NCBI RefSeq assembly: GCF_025630775.1
Contig: NZ_JAOSZE010000015.1
Span: 124,001 to 188,000 of the forward strand
Direction of reading: 5' to 3'
Source of the DNA: Actinoplanes sp. KI2
GTDB taxonomy: Bacteria; Actinomycetota; Actinomycetes; Mycobacteriales; Micromonosporaceae
DNA: 64,000 bases
Shown: piece after piece, positions 26,751-35,007 of the stretch
How positions within the stretch are numbered: position 1 is the first letter of the stretch
Layout of the letters: every line of letters starts with the position of its first letter
The notes under the pieces: model-generated
Database searches by the model: none
What the model was told of the DNA's origin: nothing
What the model saw: the letters and a program-made list of their open reading frames with translations, nothing else
Program-made: the position numbers and the translations under genes

Positions 26751-26823
26751 TGGTGCTCCCATTTCTTGGGATAGAGGATCTGCTGGATCAGCCTCGCGCC
26801 GGAAACGCGGCGCAGTCAACGGT

Positions 26824-26862
26824 TGTCCCATATCCTAGTAAGCCTAGGGAATATGGTTGACA
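26824..26862. promoter_or_regulatory. Nested dyad between divergent sulfonate operons
   Basis: Three nested inverted pairs share one centre: TGTC/GACA (24-27 with 59-62), CCATAT/ATATGG (28-33 with 51-56) and CCTAG/CTAGG (34-38 with 44-48), all +26800. They lie midway between the starts at 26750 (minus) and 26894 (plus). This is a strong operator candidate for sulfur-responsive control; the regulator is not identified. Confidence 0.6.
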
Positions 26863-26893
26863 TGGGGGAGATGGGGTTGTCAGAGTTGCGGCC

Positions 26894-27730
26894 ATGTCCA
26901 CTACCGCGATCGCCGGTCCCGCCCTACAGGCGGAGGCCGGGGCGACGCCCCCGAAGAAGCGGGCTCTGCCGTACCGGACGATCTCCTGGGCCGTCCCCGT
27001 CCTGCTGCTGCTCGTGTGGGAGCTCGCCAGCCGAGCCGGCCTCATCGCGTCCAACGTGCTGCCGGCGCCGAGCTCGGTCGGCACCACCGCGTGGCATCTC
27101 ACCCAGACCGGCGAACTGCCGCACCACCTGTGGGAGAGCATCAAGCGGGCCGCCGTCGGCCTGGCCATCGGCGCGACGGTCGGGCTGGTGCTGGGCGTGC
27201 TCACCGGCTTCTCCCGGCTCGCCGAGTCGATCATCGACCGGAACATCCAGATCATCCGGGCGATCCCGTTCCTGGCGATCCTGCCGCTGGTGATGGTCTG
27301 GTTCGGCGTCGGCGAGAGCGGGCGGTACTTCCTGGTCGCGCTGGGCACGATGTTCCCGATCTACCTCAACACCGTGCTCGGCATCCGCCAGGTCGACCCG
27401 AAGCTGCTCGAGATGGGCCGGGTCGTCGGCCTGAACCGGTTCGAGCTGATCCGGGCGGCCATCCTGCCCGGGGCGCTGCCGTCCATCCTGCTCGGCCTGC
27501 GTCTCGCGCTCACCAACGCGTGGCTCGCGCTGGTCATCGCCGAGACGGTCGGCGCGCCGGCCGGCATCGGCTTCATGGCCACCAACGCCCGCGAGTTCCT
27601 GCAGACCGACGTGATCGTGCTGGTCATCGTGCTGTACGCGCTGATCGGCCTGTCCACCGACCTCTTCGCTCGCGGCCTCGAACGCCGCTTCCTTGCCTGG
27701 CACCCCAACTATTACGGAGGAAAGAAGTGA
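26894..27730 (+). CDS. ABC transporter permease (SsuC-like)
   Basis: The 278-aa membrane protein has about six helices and the BPD_transp_1 EAA loop (KLLEMGRVVGLNRFELIRAAILPGALP, about residues 176-202), typical of nitrate/sulfonate/taurine importers. LLLLVWELASRAGLIASNVLPAPSSV near the N-terminus is also characteristic. It forms an importer with the lipoprotein and ATPase encoded next. The stop overlaps the next start by 4 bp. Confidence 0.93.
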   Translation: MSTTAIAGPALQAEAGATPPKKRALPYRTISWAVPVLLLLVWELASRAGLIASNVLPAPSSVGTTAWHLTQTGELPHHLWESIKRAAVGLAIGATVGLVLGVLTGFSRLAESIIDRNIQIIRAIPFLAILPLVMVWFGVGESGRYFLVALGTMFPIYLNTVLGIRQVDPKLLEMGRVVGLNRFELIRAAILPGALPSILLGLRLALTNAWLALVIAETVGAPAGIGFMATNAREFLQTDVIVLVIVLYALIGLSTDLFARGLERRFLAWHPNYYGGKK

Positions 27731-28707
27731 CCCTGTCCCGCCGCAAGATTCTCGGCGCCGCGCTGGCTCTGCCCGCTCTTGGCTTGCCCGGTCTGGCTGC
27801 CTGCGGGAACGAGGCCGCCGCCTCCGACTCCAGCGGCCGTAAGAAGGTCCGCCTCACCTACGGCGCCATCTCGGTGCCCAAGACCCGCGGCGTCTTCGAG
27901 AAGACGCTCAAGGATCAAGGCATCGACGTCGAGTGGGTCGGTCCGTTCCCGAACCACGCGCCGACCCTGCAGGCCGTCGCCACCAACACCGCCGACTTCA
28001 GCTTCGGCGGCAGTTCCACCCCGGCCGACCAGGCGCTGCTCTCCGGCAACAAGCTCGTCTACGTCGCCTGGTCGAAGTCGTCGCCGCGGACCAGCTCGAT
28101 CATCGCGCTGCCGAACAGCGGGATCACCAGCGTCAAGGACTTGGCCGGCAAGAAGGTCGCGGTCAACAAGGCCGGGCTCGGCGAGTTCCTGCTGGTGGCC
28201 GCCCTGGAGAAGGACAACGTGCCGCGCGACTCGGTCACCTTCACCTACCTCAACCCGCCGGACGCCGCGCCCGCGTTCGGCAGCGGCAAGGTCGACGCGT
28301 GGTCGATCTGGTCCGGCCCGCTGGAGCTCGCCGAGGTGCAGTACGGCGCCAAGCGGATCTTCGAGGACGGCAAGGAGTTGGACAAGCAGATCGACTTCGG
28401 TAGCTACCTGGTCCGCGAGGACTACGCGAAGAAGGAGGGCGACACGATCCGCAAGGTCATCGCGGCGTACAAGGCCGAGCAGGACTGGGCCAACGCGAAC
28501 CCGGCCGAGGCGCAGAAGATCGGCAACGCGGTCTCGAAGTACCCGCAGGGCGTGGTCGACAAGCTGGTGGCCCAGAACGTCCAGGTCACCTGGAGCCTGA
28601 TCAACGACGACGGGATCGGCCAGCTCCAGGCCGGCGCCGACTGGCTCACCGCACACCAGGTGCTCAGCGGCAAGATCAATATCGCCGACCACGCGGTGCG
28701 GCTGTGA
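27727..28707 (+). CDS. Sulfonate-type ABC transporter substrate-binding lipoprotein (SsuA-like)
   Basis: The 326-aa product begins at GTG 27727 with LSRRKILGAALALPALGLPG followed by the lipobox LAAC, a twin-arginine-like lipoprotein signal. The mature part has the NMT1/SsuA-like periplasmic-binding fold (GAISVPKTRGVFEKTL, then VKDLAGKKVAVNKAG, then VDAWSIWSGPLELAE). It should be anchored outside the membrane and deliver an organosulfur compound to the permease. Coupled to neighbours by 4-bp overlaps. Confidence 0.92.
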   Translation: MTLSRRKILGAALALPALGLPGLAACGNEAAASDSSGRKKVRLTYGAISVPKTRGVFEKTLKDQGIDVEWVGPFPNHAPTLQAVATNTADFSFGGSSTPADQALLSGNKLVYVAWSKSSPRTSSIIALPNSGITSVKDLAGKKVAVNKAGLGEFLLVAALEKDNVPRDSVTFTYLNPPDAAPAFGSGKVDAWSIWSGPLELAEVQYGAKRIFEDGKELDKQIDFGSYLVREDYAKKEGDTIRKVIAAYKAEQDWANANPAEAQKIGNAVSKYPQGVVDKLVAQNVQVTWSLINDDGIGQLQAGADWLTAHQVLSGKINIADHAVRL

Positions 28708-29408
28708 GCGCCGTCAAGGCCACCAGGATCACCCGGCGTTACGGCGAGCGCACCGTGCTCGCCGACCTCGACCTGGAGATCGAGCGGGGCGAGTTCGTCG
28801 CCCTGCTCGGCAAGAGCGGCTGCGGCAAGACCACGCTGCTGCGGACGCTGGCCGGGCTCGACCCGGTGGACGGCGGCACCCTCGAGGTGCCCGAGCGGCG
28901 CACGGTGGTCTTCCAGGAGCACCGGCTGCTGCCCTGGTGGCGGGTCTGGCGCAACGTCGCGATCGGTCTTCCCCGGTCCGCTGCCCGGGCCCGCGCCCAG
29001 TCGGCGCTCGAGGAGGTCGGGCTGGACAAGCACGCGAACGCGTGGCCGGTCACCCTCTCCGGCGGCGAGGCACAGCGGGTGGCGCTGGCGCGAGCTCTGG
29101 TACGCGAGCCCGAGTTGCTGCTGCTCGACGAGCCGTTCGCGGCCCTGGACGCGCTGACCCGCTTGCGCATGCACGGCCTGGTCCGTGCGCTGACCACCCG
29201 GCACCGCCCGGCGGTGCTGCTGGTCACCCACGACGTCGACGAGGCGATCCTGCTCGCCGACCGGGTGGTGACCATGCGAGACGGCCGGCTCGCCGCCGAG
29301 CACCGGGTAACGTCCGAGGCTCGCGACCGCGGATCGGCCCCCTTCGCCGCCCTGCGCCACGCGCTCCTCGGTGAGCTGGGGGTCGTCGAACCCTTGGAGC
29401 ACGCATGA
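28704..29408 (+). CDS. ABC transporter ATP-binding protein (SsuB-like)
   Basis: The 234-aa ATPase has Walker A GKSGCGKTT (about residues 36-44), Q-loop VFQEHRLLPWWRV, signature LSGGEAQRVALARAL and Walker B LLLLDEPFAALDALTR, then the H-loop THDVDEA. The LPWWRV Q-loop is typical of nitrate/sulfonate/taurine importers. It completes the importer with the two genes before it and overlaps the cupin gene by 4 bp. Confidence 0.93.
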   Translation: MSAVKATRITRRYGERTVLADLDLEIERGEFVALLGKSGCGKTTLLRTLAGLDPVDGGTLEVPERRTVVFQEHRLLPWWRVWRNVAIGLPRSAARARAQSALEEVGLDKHANAWPVTLSGGEAQRVALARALVREPELLLLDEPFAALDALTRLRMHGLVRALTTRHRPAVLLVTHDVDEAILLADRVVTMRDGRLAAEHRVTSEARDRGSAPFAALRHALLGELGVVEPLEHA

Positions 29409-29818
29409 GCGACCACTTCCACCAGAGACTGCACCACGTCATCCCGAAGGGCCTGTCCGCCGACACCGCACAGACCTCCGGGATGACCCGGGTCGAGGCG
29501 ATCAGCGGCAAGACCGTCGGCAGCGAGGCGCTGTGGATGGGGGAGACGCACGTGGCGGCCGCGACCGCCAGCGACAACCACCATCACGGGGAATCCGAGA
29601 CGGCGATCTACGTCGTACGCGGAAATCCGGTCTTCGTCTTCTACGACGAGGACTCGGGCGCTGAGCGGCGGCTGGAGACGAAGCCGGGCGACTACGTCTT
29701 CGTCCCGCCGTGGGCGCCGCACCGGGAGGAGAACCCCGACCCGGAGAACGAGGCCGTCGTTGTGATCGCCCGCACGACACAGGAGGCGATCGTCGTCAAC
29801 CTGCCGTCGTTGCATTAG
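29405..29818 (+). CDS. Cupin domain protein
   Basis: The 137-aa single-domain cupin has the metal-ligand pattern DNHHHGESETAIYVVRG (about residues 57-73) and the second motif KPGDYVFVPPWAPHREEN. It is the last gene of the SsuCAB-like operon. Cupins next to sulfonate transporters may be sulfur dioxygenases, isomerases or sensors; function is not assignable. Confidence 0.88.
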   Translation: MSDHFHQRLHHVIPKGLSADTAQTSGMTRVEAISGKTVGSEALWMGETHVAAATASDNHHHGESETAIYVVRGNPVFVFYDEDSGAERRLETKPGDYVFVPPWAPHREENPDPENEAVVVIARTTQEAIVVNLPSLH

Positions 29819-29874
29819 CCTATTTATCAGATAGGAAATGTAGCTGACGCCCACCGCACCCCAAGGAGGCGCGC

Positions 29875-30354
29875 ATGTCCGCACTCGCCGTCGCACATCC
29901 ACGACAGGTACACCTGCGGCCGGTACCCGATCTGTCCCCGGAACCCCCGGTGACCGTCACCATCAGCATTGCCGGCGGCGCGACCTCCGGCCGTGACCGC
30001 GTCCTGGCCGCCCTGCGCGACCTGGTCGACATGGCCGAGGCGGAGGTGGCGGTCGAGGTCGAGGGCGGCATCCGGCTCGACCCGCACGCCCGGACCGCGG
30101 CCCGCGGCGGGCAGCGGCTCGACCTGAGCCGGCTCGAGTTCGACCTGCTGCTGTTCCTCGCCCGGCACCCGCGGCAGGTGTTCAGCCGCAGCCAGTTGCT
30201 GTCGCAGGTGTGGGGGCACACGCACACCACCAACCGCACGGTCGACGTGCACGTGAGCCGGCTGCGCACCAAGCTCGACGACCCGGACGTGGTCACCACG
30301 GTCTACGGCCTGGGCTACCGGCTGGCCGACGAGGCAGCGGTGACGGTGGCCTGA
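29875..30354 (+). CDS. Orphan OmpR-type winged-helix regulator without receiver domain
   Basis: The 159-aa protein has a C-terminal Trans_reg_C winged helix (residues 75-152: LDLSRLEFDLLLFLARHPRQVFSRSQLLSQVW, then RTVDVHVSRLRTKLDDP and VYGLGYRLA) but no phosphoacceptor receiver. Residues 22-65 are a short alpha/beta region instead. It is therefore not a classical two-component regulator. It overlaps the next oxidoreductase gene by 1 bp. It follows the sulfonate operon after 56 bp containing CCTATTTATCAGATAGG, a small dyad, and may regulate the local cluster. Confidence 0.85.
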   Translation: MSALAVAHPRQVHLRPVPDLSPEPPVTVTISIAGGATSGRDRVLAALRDLVDMAEAEVAVEVEGGIRLDPHARTAARGGQRLDLSRLEFDLLLFLARHPRQVFSRSQLLSQVWGHTHTTNRTVDVHVSRLRTKLDDPDVVTTVYGLGYRLADEAAVTVA

Positions 30355-31628
30355 TGCGGTCGAGGACGGTGGCGGTGGTGGGTGGCGGCTGCGCGGGCGT
30401 GCTGGCCACCCGGGAGCTGCTGCGATGTAGCGACGACCGGGTCGTGCTGATCGAGCCGGACGAGCCGGGCGGCGGGCTGGCCTATGGGTCGGCCCGTCCG
30501 TGGCACCTGCTCAACTCGCGGGCCGGGGCGATGAGCGCGGATCCCGACGATCCGGCGGACTTCGCCCGGTGGGCCGGGGTCGCGCCGTCGTCGTTCGCGC
30601 CGCGGACCGTCTACGGCTCCTACCTGCGCGACGTCTTCGCCCGGACCGCCGCCGCGTACGGCGATCGGCTGTCGGTCGTCCGCGACCGGGCGCAGCGCGT
30701 CGACCCGGGTCTAATTTATACCGAAAAATCGGGTCATATTGCGGTGGACGAGATCGTCGTGGCCACCGGCAACCCCGGCGCGGCCCAGCCCGCGGCGCTG
30801 GACGGCCACCCCGACTACCTCGCCGACCCGTGGCGGCCGGGCGCGCTCGAGGCGATCCCCTCCGACGCGCCGGTCCTGCTGGTCGGGGCCGGGCTCACCG
30901 CCGTCGACGTGGTGCTGACGCTGACCGCCGACGGCAACCGGGACGCGCCCATCACCGCGGTGAGCCGCCGCGGCCAGCTGCCGCTCACGCACACGGATCA
31001 GGCGGCGCCGCCGTCCGACCTGTCGCTGGACGAGCCCGGCACGCTGCGCGACCTGGTCCGGCGGGTGCGCCGGGCCGCCGCCGACACCGGCGACTGGCGC
31101 GCGGTGGTGGACGGCCTGCGTCCGAGCATCGACCGCCTGTGGGGCAATCTCACCCCGGCCGAGCAGGACGCCTTCCTGCGTCACCTGGCCCGGCCCTGGG
31201 AGTGTCACCGGCACCGGATGGCCCCGTCGGTCGGCGCCCGGGTCGCCACCCTGCGCGAGGAGGGCCGCCTCGAGGTCCGCGCCGGCGGCATCCGCTCGAT
31301 GACCGCACCGCCCGCCGGCGGTCTGCTGGTCGAGCTGGAGGCGGGCGTGCAATGGTTCGGCGCGGTGGTCAACTGCGCCGGCCCGGGCCGGCTCCCCGCC
31401 GCGGCCGGCTCGTTCGTGCGGAGCCTGCTCGACGACGGCCACGCCCGGCTCGGCCCGCACGGTCTGGGCCTGGACATCGACGCCGGTGGCCGGCTGGTCG
31501 GCGCCGACGGCCGGGCGAGGGACAACCTGTGGCTGATCGGCCCACTGCGCCGCGGCGCGCGCTGGGAGACCACCGCAGTACCGGAGATTCGCACCCAAGC
31601 CCGTGCATTGATCGACAGAGCGAAATAA
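30354..31628 (+). CDS. FAD/NAD(P)-binding protein
   Basis: The 424-aa flavoprotein begins TVAVVGGGCAGVLATRELL (dinucleotide fold) and GGGLAYGSARPWHLLNSRAG, the NAD_binding_9 family resembling lysine/ornithine N-monooxygenases and HI0933-like proteins. LLVGAGLTAVDVVLTL near residue 179 is the second Rossmann motif. It is translationally coupled to the orphan winged helix. Codons at 30711-30745 (LIYTEKSGHIA) are strikingly AT-rich compared with the rest of the gene. Function is probably redox chemistry linked to the adjacent sulfur cluster, which is inference. Confidence 0.85.
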   Translation: MRSRTVAVVGGGCAGVLATRELLRCSDDRVVLIEPDEPGGGLAYGSARPWHLLNSRAGAMSADPDDPADFARWAGVAPSSFAPRTVYGSYLRDVFARTAAAYGDRLSVVRDRAQRVDPGLIYTEKSGHIAVDEIVVATGNPGAAQPAALDGHPDYLADPWRPGALEAIPSDAPVLLVGAGLTAVDVVLTLTADGNRDAPITAVSRRGQLPLTHTDQAAPPSDLSLDEPGTLRDLVRRVRRAAADTGDWRAVVDGLRPSIDRLWGNLTPAEQDAFLRHLARPWECHRHRMAPSVGARVATLREEGRLEVRAGGIRSMTAPPAGGLLVELEAGVQWFGAVVNCAGPGRLPAAAGSFVRSLLDDGHARLGPHGLGLDIDAGGRLVGADGRARDNLWLIGPLRRGARWETTAVPEIRTQARALIDRAK

Positions 31629-31794
31629 TTCATCCCGGTTCGGTCATATGGCCGCGGTATGACAAGCCGTTTCCGCAGGTCAGTGCTGCATTGATGAAGA
31701 TCTCGGCAACAATCTTGCCGGATTGTGTTCATATTGAGAACCGTCGATACTGCGTGAGCACAGTACGCCCCTCATCCCCCATGGGAGGAACAAA

Positions 31795-32829
31795 GTGCTC
31801 ACCCGGAAGCTTCGCCGACCGATCGTCGGCCTGGCCGCCTGCGTGCTCGTCGGCTCCGCGTTCGTCGCGACACCCGCGTCGGCCGCCCCCTCGGCCGGCG
31901 ACCCCTCGTTCGCGCCCTCCGCTCTAGCCTCGAAGCTCGACAGCCAATTCGGCAGCCGGACGGCCGGCTCGTACCTCGACGCGACCGGCAAGGTCGTGGT
32001 CAACGTGACCGACGCCGCCACGGCCCGCGCCGTGACCGCGGCCGGCGCCACCCCGCGCTTTGTCGCACACACCGGCACCGAGATGGCGGCCGCGCAGGAC
32101 AGCCTCACCGCCAACCTGAAGACGCCCGGCACCGCGTTCGCCGTCGACCCGACCACCAACCAGATCGTGGTCAGCGTCGACAGCACGGTCACCGGCGCCA
32201 AGCTCGCCGCGGTCCGCGCGACCGTCGCGAAGCTCGGCGACAAGGCCCGCCTCGAGTCGATCCCCGGCAGCTTGAGCGTCGAGATCTCCGGCGGCGACGC
32301 CATCTACGTCAGCGGCGCGCGCTGCTCGCTCGGCTTCAACGTCCGCAGCGGCTCGACGTACTACTTCCTGACCGCCGGGCACTGCACCAACATCGGCGCG
32401 ACCTGGACGAACGGCTCCACGACGCTGGGCACCCGCGCGGGCACCAGCTTCCCGGGCAACGACTACGGCATCGTCCGCTACACCACCTCGTCGGTCACCA
32501 TCTCCGGCTCGGTCGGCTCGCAGGACATCACCTCGGCCGGCACCCCGGCGGTCGGCGCCACGGTCAACCGCCGCGGCTCCACCACCGGCATCCACTCGGG
32601 CCGGGTCACCGCGCTGAACAGCACGGTGAACTACTCCCAGGGCACCGTCACCGGCCTGATCCGCACCACGGTGTGCGCCGAGCCGGGCGACAGCGGCGGC
32701 TCGCTCTACGCCGGCACGACGGCCCTGGGCCTGACCTCCGGCGGCAGCGGCAACTGCTCCTCCGGCGGTGTCACGTACTTCCAGCCGGTGACGGAGCCGC
32801 TGAGCGTCTACGGCGTCTCGGTCTTCTGA
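31795..32829 (+). CDS. Secreted S1 serine protease (streptogrisin/alpha-lytic type)
   Basis: The 344-aa preproprotein from GTG 31795 (GGAGGAAC upstream) has a signal peptide ending ATPASAAP and a propeptide to about residue 170. The trypsin-fold domain has His in LTAGHCTN, Asp in GNDYGIV and Ser in EPGDSGGSL, with disulfide-forming Cys pairs (ARCSL/GHC and VCAE/GNC). The pro-region acts as folding chaperone in the alpha-lytic protease family. A terminator follows. The 166 bp upstream is AT-richer than average and carries no gene. Confidence 0.93.
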   Translation: MLTRKLRRPIVGLAACVLVGSAFVATPASAAPSAGDPSFAPSALASKLDSQFGSRTAGSYLDATGKVVVNVTDAATARAVTAAGATPRFVAHTGTEMAAAQDSLTANLKTPGTAFAVDPTTNQIVVSVDSTVTGAKLAAVRATVAKLGDKARLESIPGSLSVEISGGDAIYVSGARCSLGFNVRSGSTYYFLTAGHCTNIGATWTNGSTTLGTRAGTSFPGNDYGIVRYTTSSVTISGSVGSQDITSAGTPAVGATVNRRGSTTGIHSGRVTALNSTVNYSQGTVTGLIRTTVCAEPGDSGGSLYAGTTALGLTSGGSGNCSSGGVTYFQPVTEPLSVYGVSVF

Positions 32830-32842
32830 TCCTTCGACCCGG

Positions 32843-32873
32843 AACGGCTCCGCCGCAATGAGGCGGGGCCGTT
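32843..32873 (+). terminator. Intrinsic-type terminator after the S1 protease
   Basis: AACGGCTCCGCC (32843-32854) pairs with GGCGGGGCCGTT (32862-32873) over 12 bp with one G-T pair, 13 bp after the stop. Confidence 0.7.
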
Positions 32874-32908
32874 TCCGCTCGCTCCACCTCGCACCGCAGA
32901 ATGGCGCA

Positions 32909-34075
32909 ATGACGACTGTCGAATCGGAGCGGAAGGTCGAGCGCGGCGAACTCGCCCCCGGCTGTCCCGCGCACGCGGGGGACGATCAGGTCTGGCGCCT
33001 GCAGGATTTCGGGGCCGCGCGGGAGTTCCTGCGCAGCGGTGACACCCGGCAGGCCGGCTTCGGGATCGAGGGCGTCAAGCGGTTCGCCAAGGGCATGCGG
33101 CTGGCGGTGCTCTACCGGGACGGGCCCGAGCACCGTGAGCACCGGCGGCAGACCGCCAAGTACTTCACCCCGAAGCGGGTGGACGCCGCCTACCGCGGGC
33201 TGATGAACCGGCTGGCCGACGAGCAGTGCGCGGTGCTGCGCAAGAAGGGCCGGGCCGACCTCTCCGACCTCTCCTTCCAGCTGGCGGTGGCGGTGGCCGG
33301 CGAGGTGGTCGGCCTGACCGAGGGCCGCGGCAGCATGGCCAAGCGGCTGGACCGTTTCTTCGCCATCGCGCCGGACGGCGACGCCCGTGGCTTCAAGGCG
33401 ATGCGGCAGGGCCTCCACCAGCTGTTCACGGCGGGCTCGTTCTACTTGCGGGACGTGCGTCCCGCGGTGGCGGTGCGGCGCAAGGCCCGGCGGGACGACC
33501 TGATCTCGCATCTGATCGACGAGGGCTGCAACGCCAAGGAGATCGTGGGGGAGTGCGTCACGTTTGCGGCCGCCGGGATGATCACCACGCGCGAGTTCAT
33601 CTCGGTGGCGGCCTGGCATCTGTTCACCGATGAGCGGCTGCGGCAGCGCTACCTGGCCGGCGAGGAGCAGGAGCGGTTCGCGGTGCTCCACGAGATCCTG
33701 CGGCTGGAGCCGGTGGTGGCCAACCTGTACCGCTGGACGACCGCGGAGGTGACCGTCGGCGACGTGACGATCCCGTCCGGCGCGCTGGTCGACGTGGGGG
33801 TGGCCGCAGCGAACGCCGACCCGGCCGCGGTCGGCGAGGACGCCGAACTGGTCTGCCCGGGCCGCGAGCTGCCGGACGGCGTCGGGGGAGCGGTGCTCTC
33901 GTTCGGCGACGGCGCGCACCGGTGCCCGGGCGCGTACATCGCGATCCAGGAGACCGACATCTTCCTGACCAAGCTGTTCGCGCTGCCGGGCCTGCGGATG
34001 GTCCGGGAGCCGGCGGTGCGGCTGCGGCCGGAGATCGCCGCGTACGAGGTGGTCGGCCTGGTCGTCGAGGTGTGA
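32909..34075 (+). CDS. Cytochrome P450
   Basis: The 388-aa protein has the heme-binding signature FGDGAHRCPG with axial Cys339. The I-helix motif is AAAGMITTRE near residues 225-234 and the K-helix ExxR is EILRLEP near 258. Size and soluble N-terminus fit bacterial class I P450s needing a separate ferredoxin and reductase, which are not nearby. The substrate is unknown. ATG 32909 is preferred because an earlier in-frame start lies inside the preceding terminator. Confidence 0.92.
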   Translation: MTTVESERKVERGELAPGCPAHAGDDQVWRLQDFGAAREFLRSGDTRQAGFGIEGVKRFAKGMRLAVLYRDGPEHREHRRQTAKYFTPKRVDAAYRGLMNRLADEQCAVLRKKGRADLSDLSFQLAVAVAGEVVGLTEGRGSMAKRLDRFFAIAPDGDARGFKAMRQGLHQLFTAGSFYLRDVRPAVAVRRKARRDDLISHLIDEGCNAKEIVGECVTFAAAGMITTREFISVAAWHLFTDERLRQRYLAGEEQERFAVLHEILRLEPVVANLYRWTTAEVTVGDVTIPSGALVDVGVAAANADPAAVGEDAELVCPGRELPDGVGGAVLSFGDGAHRCPGAYIAIQETDIFLTKLFALPGLRMVREPAVRLRPEIAAYEVVGLVVEV

Positions 34076-34083
34076 CCTGACGG

Positions 34084-34860
34084 TCAGCTCTTCTCCTCGC
34101 CGCGCCGCTTGAGCATGCGCAGGCCGGGGATGCCGGCGATGGCCAGCCGCAGGTCCTCGGTGACCTCGAGCAGCTTGTGCAGGTCGGGGCCGACCTGGTC
34201 GAGCTTGGCCAGCAACGGCATCACGTCGTCGACCAGGTGCTCGCGCAGCCGCGGGAGCTCGTCGACCATCCGGATCGCGGCGGTGACCTCCTCCGGGGAC
34301 AGCTCGTCGACGAACTGCGCCGCGAGCGGGGCGCCCTTGCGCAGCGTCCCGGCGTACGCGTCGACCAGCTCGGTGGCATCGGCCGCGGTCGACTCGGCCT
34401 GCCGGACCACCGCGGTGGCGTCGGCGGTGATGCGGCCGGCCTGGCCGATCACGCCCTCGGCGGCCCGGCTGAGCGTCGACGCCTGGGTCACCACCCCGGC
34501 GGCGGCGTCGGTGATCCCGGCGGCCTCGCCGACGATCGCCGACGCGGCGTGGGTGATCCCACCCGCCTGGGCGACCACGGTCGAGGCCGCCTCGGTGAGG
34601 CCGGTCGCCGAGGCGGTGATGGCGCGCGCCTCCACCACCACGCCCTCCGCGTCGGTCACGACCGTGGTGACCCGGCGGATCAGGGACTCGGCCTCGTCGG
34701 CGAGCACGGTGATCCGGCTGACCAGCAGCTCGGTCTGACCGAGCACCGCTACCGCCCGCATCGGGATGGTCACCGCGGCCGCGGCGGTCTCCACCACCTG
34801 TCCGACCGTGGCGCGGGCGAGGTCGGCGAACGCGGCGGGCGACACCAGCTTCAAGCGCAT
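34084..34860 (-). CDS. Helical-repeat protein of unknown function
   Basis: The 258-aa protein is almost wholly helical and lacks membrane segments or a signal peptide. Residues about 60-165 repeat a roughly 14-residue unit of the form A-x-x-V-V-x-x-A-x-x-I-T-x-A (for example STVVAQAGGITHAA, SAIVGEAAGITDAA, AGVVTQASTLSRAA). This suggests an extended amphipathic or coiled-coil rod. The C-terminus is a separate helical domain (AAIRMVDELPRLREHLVDDV to KLLEVTEDLRLAIAGIPGL). No catalytic motif is visible. It converges with the P450 gene 9 bp away. Function unknown; a scaffold or membrane-surface role is speculation. Confidence 0.75.
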   Translation of the reverse strand: MRLKLVSPAAFADLARATVGQVVETAAAAVTIPMRAVAVLGQTELLVSRITVLADEAESLIRRVTTVVTDAEGVVVEARAITASATGLTEAASTVVAQAGGITHAASAIVGEAAGITDAAAGVVTQASTLSRAAEGVIGQAGRITADATAVVRQAESTAADATELVDAYAGTLRKGAPLAAQFVDELSPEEVTAAIRMVDELPRLREHLVDDVMPLLAKLDQVGPDLHKLLEVTEDLRLAIAGIPGLRMLKRRGEEKS

Positions 34861-35007
34861 GCCACCATCATGCGCCCGGGTGGCACCCCCGTCGCTTGCT
34901 CACTGCCGGTGAGCGAAGGTGTTCCATCCGTCGACAGTCTCTGTCAATCTCATAAGCACCCGGTCCCGGGGCGGGCATCGGTGGCGCGGACGCGGCAATA
35001 TGGCTCC

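Noticed and set aside
32909..34075. Specialised-metabolite cluster around the P450, FabV and FAD monooxygenase
   Set aside because: These genes are scattered over 30 kb, and no polyketide, peptide or terpene synthase is present.
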